This document shows, one piece after another, positions 8,404 to 15,950 of a DNA stretch of 24,529 bases. The notes under the pieces were generated by a model, which did no database searches, was not told the DNA's origin, and saw only the letters and a program-made list of their open reading frames with translations. This stretch comes from DSWT01 sp035415725 (GTDB taxonomy: Bacteria > Chloroflexota > Anaerolineae > B4-G1 > SLSP01). The stretch is taken from contig DAOOGN010000068.1 of assembly GCA_035415725.1 (NCBI GenBank), positions 1 through 24,529 on the forward strand, given 5' to 3'. The translations under genes and the position numbers were made by a program. Each line of letters starts with the position of its first letter. Position 1 is the stretch's first letter.

Positions 8404-8431
8404 TTGACAGGGGGGGGCTTTCCGTTAGGAT
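8404..8431 (+). promoter_or_regulatory. yraN promoter, likely giving a leaderless transcript
   Basis: TTGACA (8404-8409) and TAGGAT (8426-8431) are 16 nt apart. The yraN ATG begins at 8438, only 6 nt after the -10 box, so transcription would start at or next to the start codon. The -35 box lies inside the right target duplication of the MITE-like element. Confidence 0.5.
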
Positions 8432-8437
8432 AGGGAT

Positions 8438-8830
8438 ATGGCAAAGGGGAAGGTGGGGTTGGGACGGCGGGGCGAGGCGCTGGCGGCCAAGGCGTTGCAG
8501 CAGCGCGGCTTCAGCATTGTGACGCAGAACTGGCGTTGCCGCGAGGGGGAAGCGGATTTGATCGCGCAGCGGGCCGGCGAGTGGTATTTCATCGAGGTGC
8601 GCACCCGACGCGGAACAGGCTACGGCAGCCCGGAAGAATCGCTCACACCGCGCAAGTTCGCGCGGATGGAGGCCGTCGCCCGCTGTTATCTCGGCGACCA
8701 GGGCACGGATGAGGCGCGGGACGTCGTCTGGCATGTGAGCTTCGTCGCCGTGGCGTTGGATAGCGCCGGGCGGCTCGAACGGATTACGGTGTATCTCGAT
8801 CCTGAGAGCGAGCCGTGGGAGGTGTTATAA
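8438..8830 (+). CDS. yraN: YraN/UPF0102 family endonuclease-like protein
   Basis: A 130-residue protein of the UPF0102 family, a restriction-endonuclease-like fold of uncertain cellular role. Recognisable features are GRRGEALAAKALQQRGF (9-25), NWRCREGEADLIA with E38 and D40, and FIEVRTRRG with E53 and R55, where most relatives have EVK; the Arg variant also occurs. This gives a PD-(D/E)xK-like set of residues. Length is normal for the family. The only Shine-Dalgarno-like sequence, AGGGA, is 1 nt from the ATG and unusable, which fits leaderless translation from the promoter at 8404-8431. Its TAA stop abuts a hairpin shared with the convergent protease gene. Confidence 0.92.
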   Translation: MAKGKVGLGRRGEALAAKALQQRGFSIVTQNWRCREGEADLIAQRAGEWYFIEVRTRRGTGYGSPEESLTPRKFARMEAVARCYLGDQGTDEARDVVWHVSFVAVALDSAGRLERITVYLDPESEPWEVL

Positions 8831-8873
8831 AAGGGGGTTTTTGCCGGCGCAGCGCGCCGGCAATAGCCCCTTT
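8830..8873. terminator. Bipartite hairpin between convergent yraN and protease genes
   Basis: The inner stem TTGCCGGCGC (8841-8850)/GCGCCGGCAA (8854-8863) is a perfect 10 bp with loop AGC. The outer stem AAAGGGG (8830-8836)/CCCCTTT (8867-8873) is a perfect 7 bp. Its position between two convergent stop codons suits a bidirectional terminator, although the T-runs are short. It also fits the AGGGG...CCCCT palindrome family seen at 4911 and 6141. Confidence 0.6.
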
Positions 8874-8890
8874 GCACAAGAACCAATCCG

Positions 8891-11800
8891 TTATGGCATT
8901 ACACATCCAAACACATCGCATAGCGTATCTTGTTGCCACACACCTCCTAGCCCTTTGAACAATTGAGTTCCGTTCGAAGGGATATGACCAATGACTGGAA
9001 TCACAGTGTCAGGTTTCTCCTCGGTCGCCACCATAGTCGGGTATGTGATTTGTAAGTAGGGAGCGTAGCTGGAGCCGGCTTCCTTTGTCGCAAAACTACG
9101 CCAGGATGAATCGGAACCGGAGTGTTCCGGTCCTCGCAGCATCACGCCGTAATTGGGCAGTGTCCCGTTGACCCAACCCCGTACCAGGTTCGTCACGTCA
9201 ATCGAGTACCACCCAAACTGGGTTGCGTTAGCAATAAGCGGGACTGAACCGTAGGCTTCGCCAATTGTAGGCGCGGTATTCCAGGTCACACTCGTCTCAG
9301 ACCAATTCGAGCTGATACGATAGCTCGTGATAGTACGCGAGTAATTCTCATAGTCGTAGTAACCGACATAAAACACACGAAGAACCGCGCTGTTGATCGA
9401 TGCATATGCTGGAATCTCGGAAAGATCAAATCTAAGCAAGCTGCGCACAATTTGTGCGTCTGGATTGAGAAGATCATCGTAACCAGCCCACATGTCAGAA
9501 GTTGTTCCAGCGTTATTGCTCGGATACCCTTGCAAGATGCAAGCATCTCCGACCACATCGAGCGTAGTTGGCAACTCTGGCAGCGGCGGATAACCTCGTA
9601 ACACCAACGGCAAGTAGATATACTGCGTTTCCAGGAAGTTGATGGTGAAGGCGTCGGTGTCCGTCAACCCGCCGGTGTCCGTCACCTGGACTTCGACCGG
9701 GACGGTGCCCACATAGCCGGCTGTGGGATGGATGTCGATGTAGCGGTTGGAATCCAGCGAGATTCCCGCGCCGGCCGGCGGCGAGTTGAAGAGGGTGTAG
9801 GTCATCACATTGTTGGCATCCAGGTCATCGGAGGCGTAAGTCCACAGGTCGATGGCGTTGTCTCGGCTCTCGCCGGGGGCAAGCGTCAGGTCCGGCAGGC
9901 CGGATAGCGTCGGCGCAGTGTTGGCCGTGGTGAAGATTCCGGAAGCAACCAGTGCATAGGGCTGTGGCCCGTGTGGGACGTTGTAACCATTCACAGTGAC
10001 GGTGTATATGCCGGTCGCAGGAGTGGCGATATCGATGCCTTCCAGGTTGTTGACACGGTCGTGCGGTGTAGCAGCGGCAGCACTACTGACTACGGCGTGG
10101 AACATATAATCCTCGGTCGTCACTTTGCTCCAGGCAGTGCCGTCGTAATCCCAACTGCGGCTATTAGGCGCGGTATTGTCGTAGAACCAGGCCAGTTGAT
10201 CGTTCGGCAAGCCGATTGCCAGGAAGAAGTCGCCACTGTTAATCGTCACATTGGCGGATGTGAAATCGATGACATGCCAACCTTCGCTGCGGATCGTGCT
10301 CGATCCAGAGGCCAATACAGAAGTGGGGCCAGATGTATTGTTTCCAGTATACACGTACCAGGTGAATGTCTGTGGATAACTGGCGGCGGCCAACAGGAAG
10401 ATCCCCGTCTGCAACGTCACCGGGTATTGGCTGGGCGTAAAGCGCACGGCAGCTTGAGTACCGGCTCCCCCTATCCAATAGTTACTTTCAAAGCCGCTAT
10501 CGTATGCCAGGTACTGACTCGCGCCGCGCCGGTTGGCGTTGTTCGGATAGTAAGTCATCCCGCCGGGCCCGATGACGGTCACGTCCAGGTCATTCACCAA
10601 TCCCCCTGCTGCAGTAGGCGAACCGGGGTAGTCCGTCCACGCCAATGTGACACGGAAAGGCTCGGCAGAACTGGTGATCTGATAGTGATAGACCTCGCTG
10701 TCATCCGTATCCAGGCCGCTCGTCTGATCCACGAAGGTCATCTGGCGCGGCGCCGTGGGGAAGATGCTGTTCTGGATGTCGACGCGCCCCCATCCGGCGA
10801 CATTCGTGGGCCGGGTGGTAGAGATTTCCTGTGTTGAGCCGGTGCCGTACTGACCGGGGTAGATGTCTGTTGCGCCGTTGACCAGCGTGGCCTTGAGCAA
10901 CGCCGCCGACGGCGTGCTGTGGCCCTTGACATCGGTATAGAACTGGCGCACGATCGCTGCCGCGCCCGCTGTCAGCGGGGTGGACATGCTGGTGCCGCCC
11001 ATATACATATAATTCGCATCGATTTCTCCCCACCCCGTTGCGCTTGCCTGGGACGATCGGGTGGAAGCGATGAACGTCCCCGGTGCAACGATGTCCGGCT
11101 TATAACGTCCATCCAGGGCCGGGCCACGGCTGCTGAACGCTGCCAAACCGGCGGTATTGTTGGCCAGCCGGTCACTGTTCACCGGGGCAGCGGGATAATC
11201 CGTAGGCCAGGAACCACCCCAGGTGGAGGTAAACGTGGGTCGGTCATTCTCCGAAGCCCCGACGGTGACGCAGTTCTTCGCCGTGGCGGGACTGCCCAGG
11301 GAGTAAAGATCGACAACGCCATCCGAGTTAGCATCAATACCTGAGTTGCCCGCCGAGAAGAAGATGGCAAAATTCTTGTAGCCCCACATAAACTGATCCA
11401 CCGCCTCGGAATCGGTAGTATATTGCCCGGATACATCGCTGCCCCAGCTATTCGTGTGCAGGTTTGCCCCGCCCGTTCTGGCCTGGTCGAAGAGGGTATT
11501 GAGGTCCAGTGGAATGCCACTTAAGGCTTTCGTGGTGTTATTTTCCACAGCCTGCATGATCAGGCTGGCCTCCGGCGCCATGCCCACATACGCAGTTTCC
11601 GGGTACGTGTGCGAAGCCGGCGTCGCGCCGGAGAGATCGCCGTTGCCGAGCACCGAGCCGGACACATGCGTGCCGTGCCCGCTGTTGACGTCGCTTGCGC
11701 CGTCGCCCACCCGGTCGTAAATCGTCGTCACGCGCGAAACGCCGCTGCCGTTCTCGAAGTCGTCGTGGAGCGAAGCCGGCGCGGTTGAACCTTGATCCAG

Positions 11801-12655
11801 GCCGGTGTCGCACACTGCGACCGTTTGCCCCGCGCCATAAAGGCCGTGCGTGTCCCAAACCTCGCGTACACCCATGATGTTGTCTGAGTGGTCGTTGTAC
11901 AACCGCCATTGTGGCGCCGGCTCGATCCAGCGCACGCCGGACAGCGCCGCCACCTCTGCCAGCGCCGTTGTGGGGAGCGTTATCTTGAGCTTACTTTGCC
12001 ACTCTGTCTGACTTTGATCGAGGACTTGCCCCCCCATCTTTTCGATCAGCGACGCAATCGGCGCCACCGGCTCGCCACGGAAAACGCTGACCACCAGCGT
12101 AAGCACACCGTCATCGTCCAGTGCGATCCCCCCGGTCTGTTTGCCGTTTGCATTGGAAGGCGTGCTGGCGACGGCAGTCTCATTCGCCCTCGCGGCGCGG
12201 GATAACAGATCGGGCGTCATCCGGTACGCCGGCTGGTAGAGACCGATCCAACGTACCTGTGCCTGCCGTTCGATGACAGCGCGAGTTGCGTTGTCCATCT
12301 TGACGATAAAGGCGAAGTCGGGGATGTAGTCGAACACGTCCGCCCCCGCAGTTTTCAGCGCTTCCACCTCGGCGGCATGGAGCGGTCCCCGGAATTGGAC
12401 CAGGTAATAGCCCAGGCCGTCGCCGGGATAAGCGGCGAGGTGCAAAGCCTGAGCGGTGCTGCCCGGCGCGGCTTCCCCAAGTGGGTCGAACGTTCCGATG
12501 GCTAAACGCAGGGGCAGTCCGGCCATCTCCGGCTGTGACGCTGCTTCCGGCGTAGCCGAATAGACCGCGCGGTTAACGCGCCATGGCGACAGTAAACTGG
12601 TCACCACCATCACACACAGAACAACACTCTCCAACATCCTCCGGTGAATTTTCAT
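8891..12655 (-). CDS. Secreted modular subtilisin-like serine protease (S8)
   Basis: A 1254-residue exported protease. The start at 12655 is preferred: AAAGGAGA lies about 7 nt upstream and a signal peptide follows (MKIHRRMLESVVLCVMVVTS). An in-frame codon at 12730 would add 25 residues and bury the signal. An N-terminal region (to about 270) precedes the catalytic domain. The triad is complete: D283 (AVCDTG), H327 (GHGTHVSG) and S556 (GGTSMSTP), with the oxyanion Asn in FFSAGNSG. A KP-43-like beta domain (VTLAWTDYPGS...GPQPYALVASG, about 675-895) is split by a module of about 145 residues. Next come an Ig/cadherin-like domain (about 905-1010), the linker IYLPLVLRG, a DNRLRE-type domain (about 1025-1206) and a unique tail. 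It probably degrades extracellular protein. Confidence 0.93.
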   Translation of the reverse strand: MKIHRRMLESVVLCVMVVTSLLSPWRVNRAVYSATPEAASQPEMAGLPLRLAIGTFDPLGEAAPGSTAQALHLAAYPGDGLGYYLVQFRGPLHAAEVEALKTAGADVFDYIPDFAFIVKMDNATRAVIERQAQVRWIGLYQPAYRMTPDLLSRAARANETAVASTPSNANGKQTGGIALDDDGVLTLVVSVFRGEPVAPIASLIEKMGGQVLDQSQTEWQSKLKITLPTTALAEVAALSGVRWIEPAPQWRLYNDHSDNIMGVREVWDTHGLYGAGQTVAVCDTGLDQGSTAPASLHDDFENGSGVSRVTTIYDRVGDGASDVNSGHGTHVSGSVLGNGDLSGATPASHTYPETAYVGMAPEASLIMQAVENNTTKALSGIPLDLNTLFDQARTGGANLHTNSWGSDVSGQYTTDSEAVDQFMWGYKNFAIFFSAGNSGIDANSDGVVDLYSLGSPATAKNCVTVGASENDRPTFTSTWGGSWPTDYPAAPVNSDRLANNTAGLAAFSSRGPALDGRYKPDIVAPGTFIASTRSSQASATGWGEIDANYMYMGGTSMSTPLTAGAAAIVRQFYTDVKGHSTPSAALLKATLVNGATDIYPGQYGTGSTQEISTTRPTNVAGWGRVDIQNSIFPTAPRQMTFVDQTSGLDTDDSEVYHYQITSSAEPFRVTLAWTDYPGSPTAAGGLVNDLDVTVIGPGGMTYYPNNANRRGASQYLAYDSGFESNYWIGGAGTQAAVRFTPSQYPVTLQTGIFLLAAASYPQTFTWYVYTGNNTSGPTSVLASGSSTIRSEGWHVIDFTSANVTINSGDFFLAIGLPNDQLAWFYDNTAPNSRSWDYDGTAWSKVTTEDYMFHAVVSSAAAATPHDRVNNLEGIDIATPATGIYTVTVNGYNVPHGPQPYALVASGIFTTANTAPTLSGLPDLTLAPGESRDNAIDLWTYASDDLDANNVMTYTLFNSPPAGAGISLDSNRYIDIHPTAGYVGTVPVEVQVTDTGGLTDTDAFTINFLETQYIYLPLVLRGYPPLPELPTTLDVVGDACILQGYPSNNAGTTSDMWAGYDDLLNPDAQIVRSLLRFDLSEIPAYASINSAVLRVFYVGYYDYENYSRTITSYRISSNWSETSVTWNTAPTIGEAYGSVPLIANATQFGWYSIDVTNLVRGWVNGTLPNYGVMLRGPEHSGSDSSWRSFATKEAGSSYAPYLQITYPTMVATEEKPDTVIPVIGHIPSNGTQLFKGLGGVWQQDTLCDVFGCVMP

Positions 12656-12684
12656 CGAGATTCTCCTTTGAAAAATAGAAAAAT

Positions 12685-12712
12685 AGTTAAAAGCTGCAAG
12701 TTGAAAGTTGAG
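12685..12712. repeat. Degenerate 7-bp tandem repeat
   Basis: Four heptamers in register, AGTTAAA, AGCTGCA, AGTTGAA and AGTTGAG, lie 30 nt upstream of the protease start codon. The 12656-12953 gap otherwise holds AT-rich sequence and the presumed left end of the decayed insertion sequence. No confident promoter for the protease was seen. Confidence 0.5.
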
Positions 12713-12787
12713 AAATCCACTGTCCCACACAGCGACTCAAAACCACCCCCCTCTAAGCTTAAGTTTAGTGATCGAAAAATAGTAGAG

Positions 12788-14006
12788 GCACCTTAACAAA
12801 AAGGAAACCGCTGGTAAAGTAGCTGCATGTTAGCCAAACAGTGACTCCAACAGTTTCATGATACAGTATACCAGTGTTTTGAAAAACGGACTCGGTTCTA
12901 AAGTATGTTGGTAGGTTCAAGGGACGGCACAGCAGGTCTGGGGGAATGCACAGATGAACATCATAGAACGTGGGAAAGCTTTCCTGAAACAGTTGCAGGA
13001 GTTGGCCCAGCGGACAGCGTGGAACTGGAAACACTGCCCACACTGTGGGCGTGGGTGGACGATCAAGAATGGGGGGTATTGGCGTCAGCCGTTGGGTTTT
13101 GGCGGACGCGACCGCGTGCGGGTGCAGCGGCATCTCTGCCATAATTGCCAGAAGACGTATGCGGAGACCTCGCCGTTCTTGGTGCGTGGAAGTTGGTACT
13201 ATCGGGAAGTGCATCGTGCGGCGCTAGATTACTGGCAGCACTGAGGCACCTCGTTGCGGCGGACGGCCGAGGTATTGCGTTGGTGGATGGGACAGCAGGA
13301 GCGCTGGCGTTTGTGGCGGCCGCTGGACAAGCCCACGCGCCCACGTTGTTCCCCGGCGGCCAGCACGGTGCAGCGCTGGCTGGAGGGTGCTGGTCAGCGC
13401 GCGGTGGAGAGTGTGCCGGAACAGTTGGCAGGGATTGGGGGAACCCAAGAGGTGGGCACCGATGGCTTGTGGGCGAAGTTGAAAGGGAGCGTCGTGCGGG
13501 TGGTGCTACTGGCCGTCGATAGTGTTAGCGGGTTGCCCTATTCGCCCGTGGTAGTACACGATGAGGACAGCGCCAGCGCGTGGGAAAAGCTGTTTAGCCG
13601 GGCGCAGGCCGCGGGGTTGGACCTGCAGAAGCTCCGCGGTCTCTGTTCGGACGGGGGCCCAAGGCCTGCTCGTCTATGTGCGCCGTGATTTGTTCTGGGT
13701 ACTCCAGCAACGCTGTGTGTGGCATATCTGGCGGAACTTGAGTGGCGAACTCGCCCGTGCGGTGAGTCAGGCGGCGCACGGACTGGCGGAGAGCGCTGCC
13801 GAAACCATGCGCGTCCAGGTGCGGGGCGAGAACGTCACTATCGTCATCCCGTGCAAAGTGCCCTCCAAGTCGCCGGAGTACCGCCCGGACAAGTCAGTTA
13901 CCTGGATGCTTTGGGCGTTTGAACGCTCACAGAACCACCGTCGCTGCCTGGACATCCAGCAGCGACGGTGCAGGGCAAACTTACCCACCAATGAGTCTGA
14001 AGGTGC
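12788..14006 (+). mobile_element. Decayed insertion sequence
   Basis: The region contains a transposase pseudogene (12954-13922) and possible terminal inverted repeats: GCACCTTAACA (12788-12798) against the complement of 13996-14006, GCACCTTCAGA, with 9 of 11 identical. No target duplication was seen, so the ends are tentative. A hairpin with an 11-bp perfect stem (13936-13946/13960-13970) follows the transposase stop. The right end lies about 50 nt before the glycosyltransferase start. Confidence 0.5.
12954..13922 (+). pseudogene. Transposase pseudogene (zinc ribbon plus DDE, MULE/IS256- or ISL3-like)
   Basis: The N-terminus has a zinc ribbon, CPHC (C28, C31) and CHNC (C62, C65). A helix-turn-helix-like stretch and a DDE core follow, with GTDGLW (Asp codon at 13461), CSDG (Asp at 13650) and the RCVWHIWRNL motif typical of the MULE/IS256 group. 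Three lesions break it. There is an in-frame TGA at 13242-13244. One G too many in the G5 run (13653-13657) shifts the frame. After GLAESAAE (about 13795) the reading returns to the first frame near 13825 and ends in HYRHPVQSALQVAGVPPGQV, so the piece that should hold the third acidic residue is missing. The codons read through normally on either side of the TGA. Confidence 0.8.
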
Positions 14007-14058
14007 TGACCAACACCCTGTCAAACTCGCCAACACAAGCTAGAACCGAGTCGAGACA

Positions 14059-15762
14059 TTGAAGTTTCAAGCGGGCAAAGTAACATGTTTTAGATCCACG
14101 CGCCGGCTATGGATTGGCTTGCTCTTGCTGGCGACGGCGCTGCGTCTGCCGGCGCCGGATTGGGATGCTCCTTCCTCAGACGTGGGCATGGCAATGGCCG
14201 CGCACCCGGATGAGCGCTTTCTGCTCGGTGTGGCGCAGGCGACGCCGCTGTGGGGCGATCCCAACGCGGCGTCACCAGATTTCCCCTATGGACATCTGCC
14301 GGTCTATGTGGCGCGCCTCTTCGTGTTGGTTGCGCCCACCGCCGATCCACTGATCGCGCTGCGGCTCTTTTCCGGGCTGATAGGCGTGTTGTTGGTCGCC
14401 CTCGCCGGCGCGTGGGGACATACCCTCGCCGGCAGACGTGGCGCTGCGGCAGAGTGGGGAGCACTGCTCGCTGCTGCACTGATGGCTTGCGCGCCATTTG
14501 CCATCCAGCAGGCGCGCTTCTACACCGTGGATCCATTGGGTGCGGCGCTGGCTTCCGGCGCCATCCTCGCGGCAACCCGCCGTCGCTGGCCGCTTGCCGG
14601 GATGCTCTCCGGGCTGGCATTGGCGTGCAAAACGTCGCTGGCGTGGTGTGCGGTGGTGGTTGGGGTGGGATATGTATTGTGGGTGATTCAAATACACCTC
14701 GCGCCCTACACATCCCGTCTACTGTCTACTGTCTACCATCTACTTGTGCACGTACTGCTCCCTCTGACCCTTGCCTTTGTCCTCGCCTCGCCGTGGGCGG
14801 TACTGCGGCCGGCGGCGTCCTGGAACGGCCCGGCGATTCAAGCGCTGATGGCGGCCGGACGCTTCGATTTCCCGTACACGCGTCAGTACGCAAGGACGTG
14901 GCCTTTTCTCTACCCATTGGTGCAGATGGCGCTGTGGGGATTGGGACCGGCGGCGACGCTTTTGGGAATCGTCGGGATGGTAGCGGCATGGCGCCGTTGG
15001 CGGCGGCTCCCGTTCACGCCGGGACTTGCCATTGTCTGGATGCTGACGTACTTTTTGATGACGGCCGGGCTGTACGTCAAGTTTCCTCGCTATCTCTTGC
15101 CGCTTTATCCGGTGTGGGCGGGATGGGCGGCGTCGGCATGTGTCCGACGCCAGAAGAGCCATGTCGTGCGCCGGGGGCTGGCCGTGCCGGCCCTTGTTAC
15201 CACGGCGCTGTTGGGCTGGGCGCAGGTCTCGATCTACACCGCGCCGCACCCGTGGATCGCCGCCTCGCAGTGGATCTACGCGAACGTGCCTGCCGGCTCA
15301 ACCATCGCCGGGGAAGAATGGGACCACACACTGCCCGTCCCGTTGTGTGAAGGCGATGCGGCACGTTACCTGCTGCTGACCGCGCCGGTTTACGCTGCGG
15401 AGACGCCGGAAAAAGCCACCCGGCTGGCCGAAATCGCGCAGAACGCGGACGTGGTAGTGCTGGCGAGCCAGCGTGGTTACGGGGCGTTGGGGCGCCAGCC
15501 AGACCGCTATCCACTGACGTTGAACTGGTACGAACAACTGCTGGACGAACGCGATGTCATTGCCTTCGGGCGTTGTCCGCACCTGGGACCTCTGGCGCTC
15601 AGCGACGATCCCCTGGCGGATGCCGGCCTCACGCCCTCTTTGTCGCTGGCAGAACGATGCGGCACGCGGTATGCGTTGCGTCTGCCGCACCTGGATGAGA
15701 GCTTCCGTGTCTACGATGCCCCGCCTGTGCTTCTTTTCAGGCGTAAGGGAATTCGTCATTAA
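14059..15762 (+). CDS. GT39/PMT-type polytopic glycosyltransferase
   Basis: A 567-residue membrane protein of the GT-C type (ArnT/PMT-like), predicted to move a sugar from a lipid-linked donor to an acceptor outside the membrane. The first outer loop carries HPDERF (about 49-54), matching the acidic motif expected there. About ten hydrophobic helices follow, then a soluble C-terminal domain (from about 400). The start is doubtful. The only in-frame start codon before the first helix is TTG 14059, which has no clear ribosome site and lies 53 nt from the IS remnant, so the original 5' end may have been replaced. A 7-bp repeat array (14719-14746) is read in frame between two helices. The last codons and stop lie in a dispersed repeat (15745-15829). 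Confidence 0.82.
   Translation: MKFQAGKVTCFRSTRRLWIGLLLLATALRLPAPDWDAPSSDVGMAMAAHPDERFLLGVAQATPLWGDPNAASPDFPYGHLPVYVARLFVLVAPTADPLIALRLFSGLIGVLLVALAGAWGHTLAGRRGAAAEWGALLAAALMACAPFAIQQARFYTVDPLGAALASGAILAATRRRWPLAGMLSGLALACKTSLAWCAVVVGVGYVLWVIQIHLAPYTSRLLSTVYHLLVHVLLPLTLAFVLASPWAVLRPAASWNGPAIQALMAAGRFDFPYTRQYARTWPFLYPLVQMALWGLGPAATLLGIVGMVAAWRRWRRLPFTPGLAIVWMLTYFLMTAGLYVKFPRYLLPLYPVWAGWAASACVRRQKSHVVRRGLAVPALVTTALLGWAQVSIYTAPHPWIAASQWIYANVPAGSTIAGEEWDHTLPVPLCEGDAARYLLLTAPVYAAETPEKATRLAEIAQNADVVVLASQRGYGALGRQPDRYPLTLNWYEQLLDERDVIAFGRCPHLGPLALSDDPLADAGLTPSLSLAERCGTRYALRLPHLDESFRVYDAPPVLLFRRKGIRH
14719..14746 (+). repeat. 7-bp tandem repeat inside the glycosyltransferase gene
   Basis: Four heptamers in perfect register, CTACTGT, CTACTGT, CTACCAT and CTACTTG, are translated as part of LLSTVYHLLV between two predicted membrane helices. 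A change of one or two units would shift the reading frame. Confidence 0.8.
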
Positions 15763-15829
15763 CTGGCGTTCACCAGCGGTGGAATGAAAACCTTTCACCA
15801 TGAAGGGCACGCCGGACACAAAGAATTTG
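15745..15829. repeat. Dispersed intergenic repeat, copy A
   Basis: Bases 15771-15829 match 24471-24529 at 54 of 59 positions without gaps. Both copies are preceded by AAGGGAATTC (15745-15754 and 24443-24452) with a slightly variable spacer. Both share CACCAGCGGTGGAATG and GGGCACGCCGGACACAAAG. Copy A includes the stop codon of the glycosyltransferase. It may extend further right, but copy B is cut by the window end. Confidence 0.8.
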
Positions 15830-15875
15830 AGTCTTTCTCTGTGAACTCTGGGTGCTCTGGGGCTATTTTCAGAGG

Positions 15876-15950
15876 GAGTAAGGAATACGGAGTATGGAGT
15901 CAGTGATTCCTACTTCATATTCCCTTACTCCTTACTCCACTCTTTACTCC
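15876..15950. repeat. Inverted arrays of 7-bp repeats between convergent genes
   Basis: GAGTAAG, GAATACG, GAGTATG and GAGTCAG run in register at 15876-15903. The complementary heptamer TTACTCC occurs at 15925-15931, 15932-15938 and 15944-15950. The two halves can pair imperfectly. The last unit supplies the stop codon of the solute-binding protein gene. The array may help end convergent transcription from the glycosyltransferase and SBP genes. Confidence 0.65.

Noticed and set aside
12765..13522. Alternative open frames over the transposase on both strands
   Set aside because: They do not match a protein family, while the frame with the zinc ribbon and DDE motifs explains the region.
13653..13657. 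Programmed -1/+1 frameshift in the transposase at a G run
   Set aside because: The upstream in-frame TGA and the missing C-terminal segment show general decay; a sequencing error in the G run is also possible.
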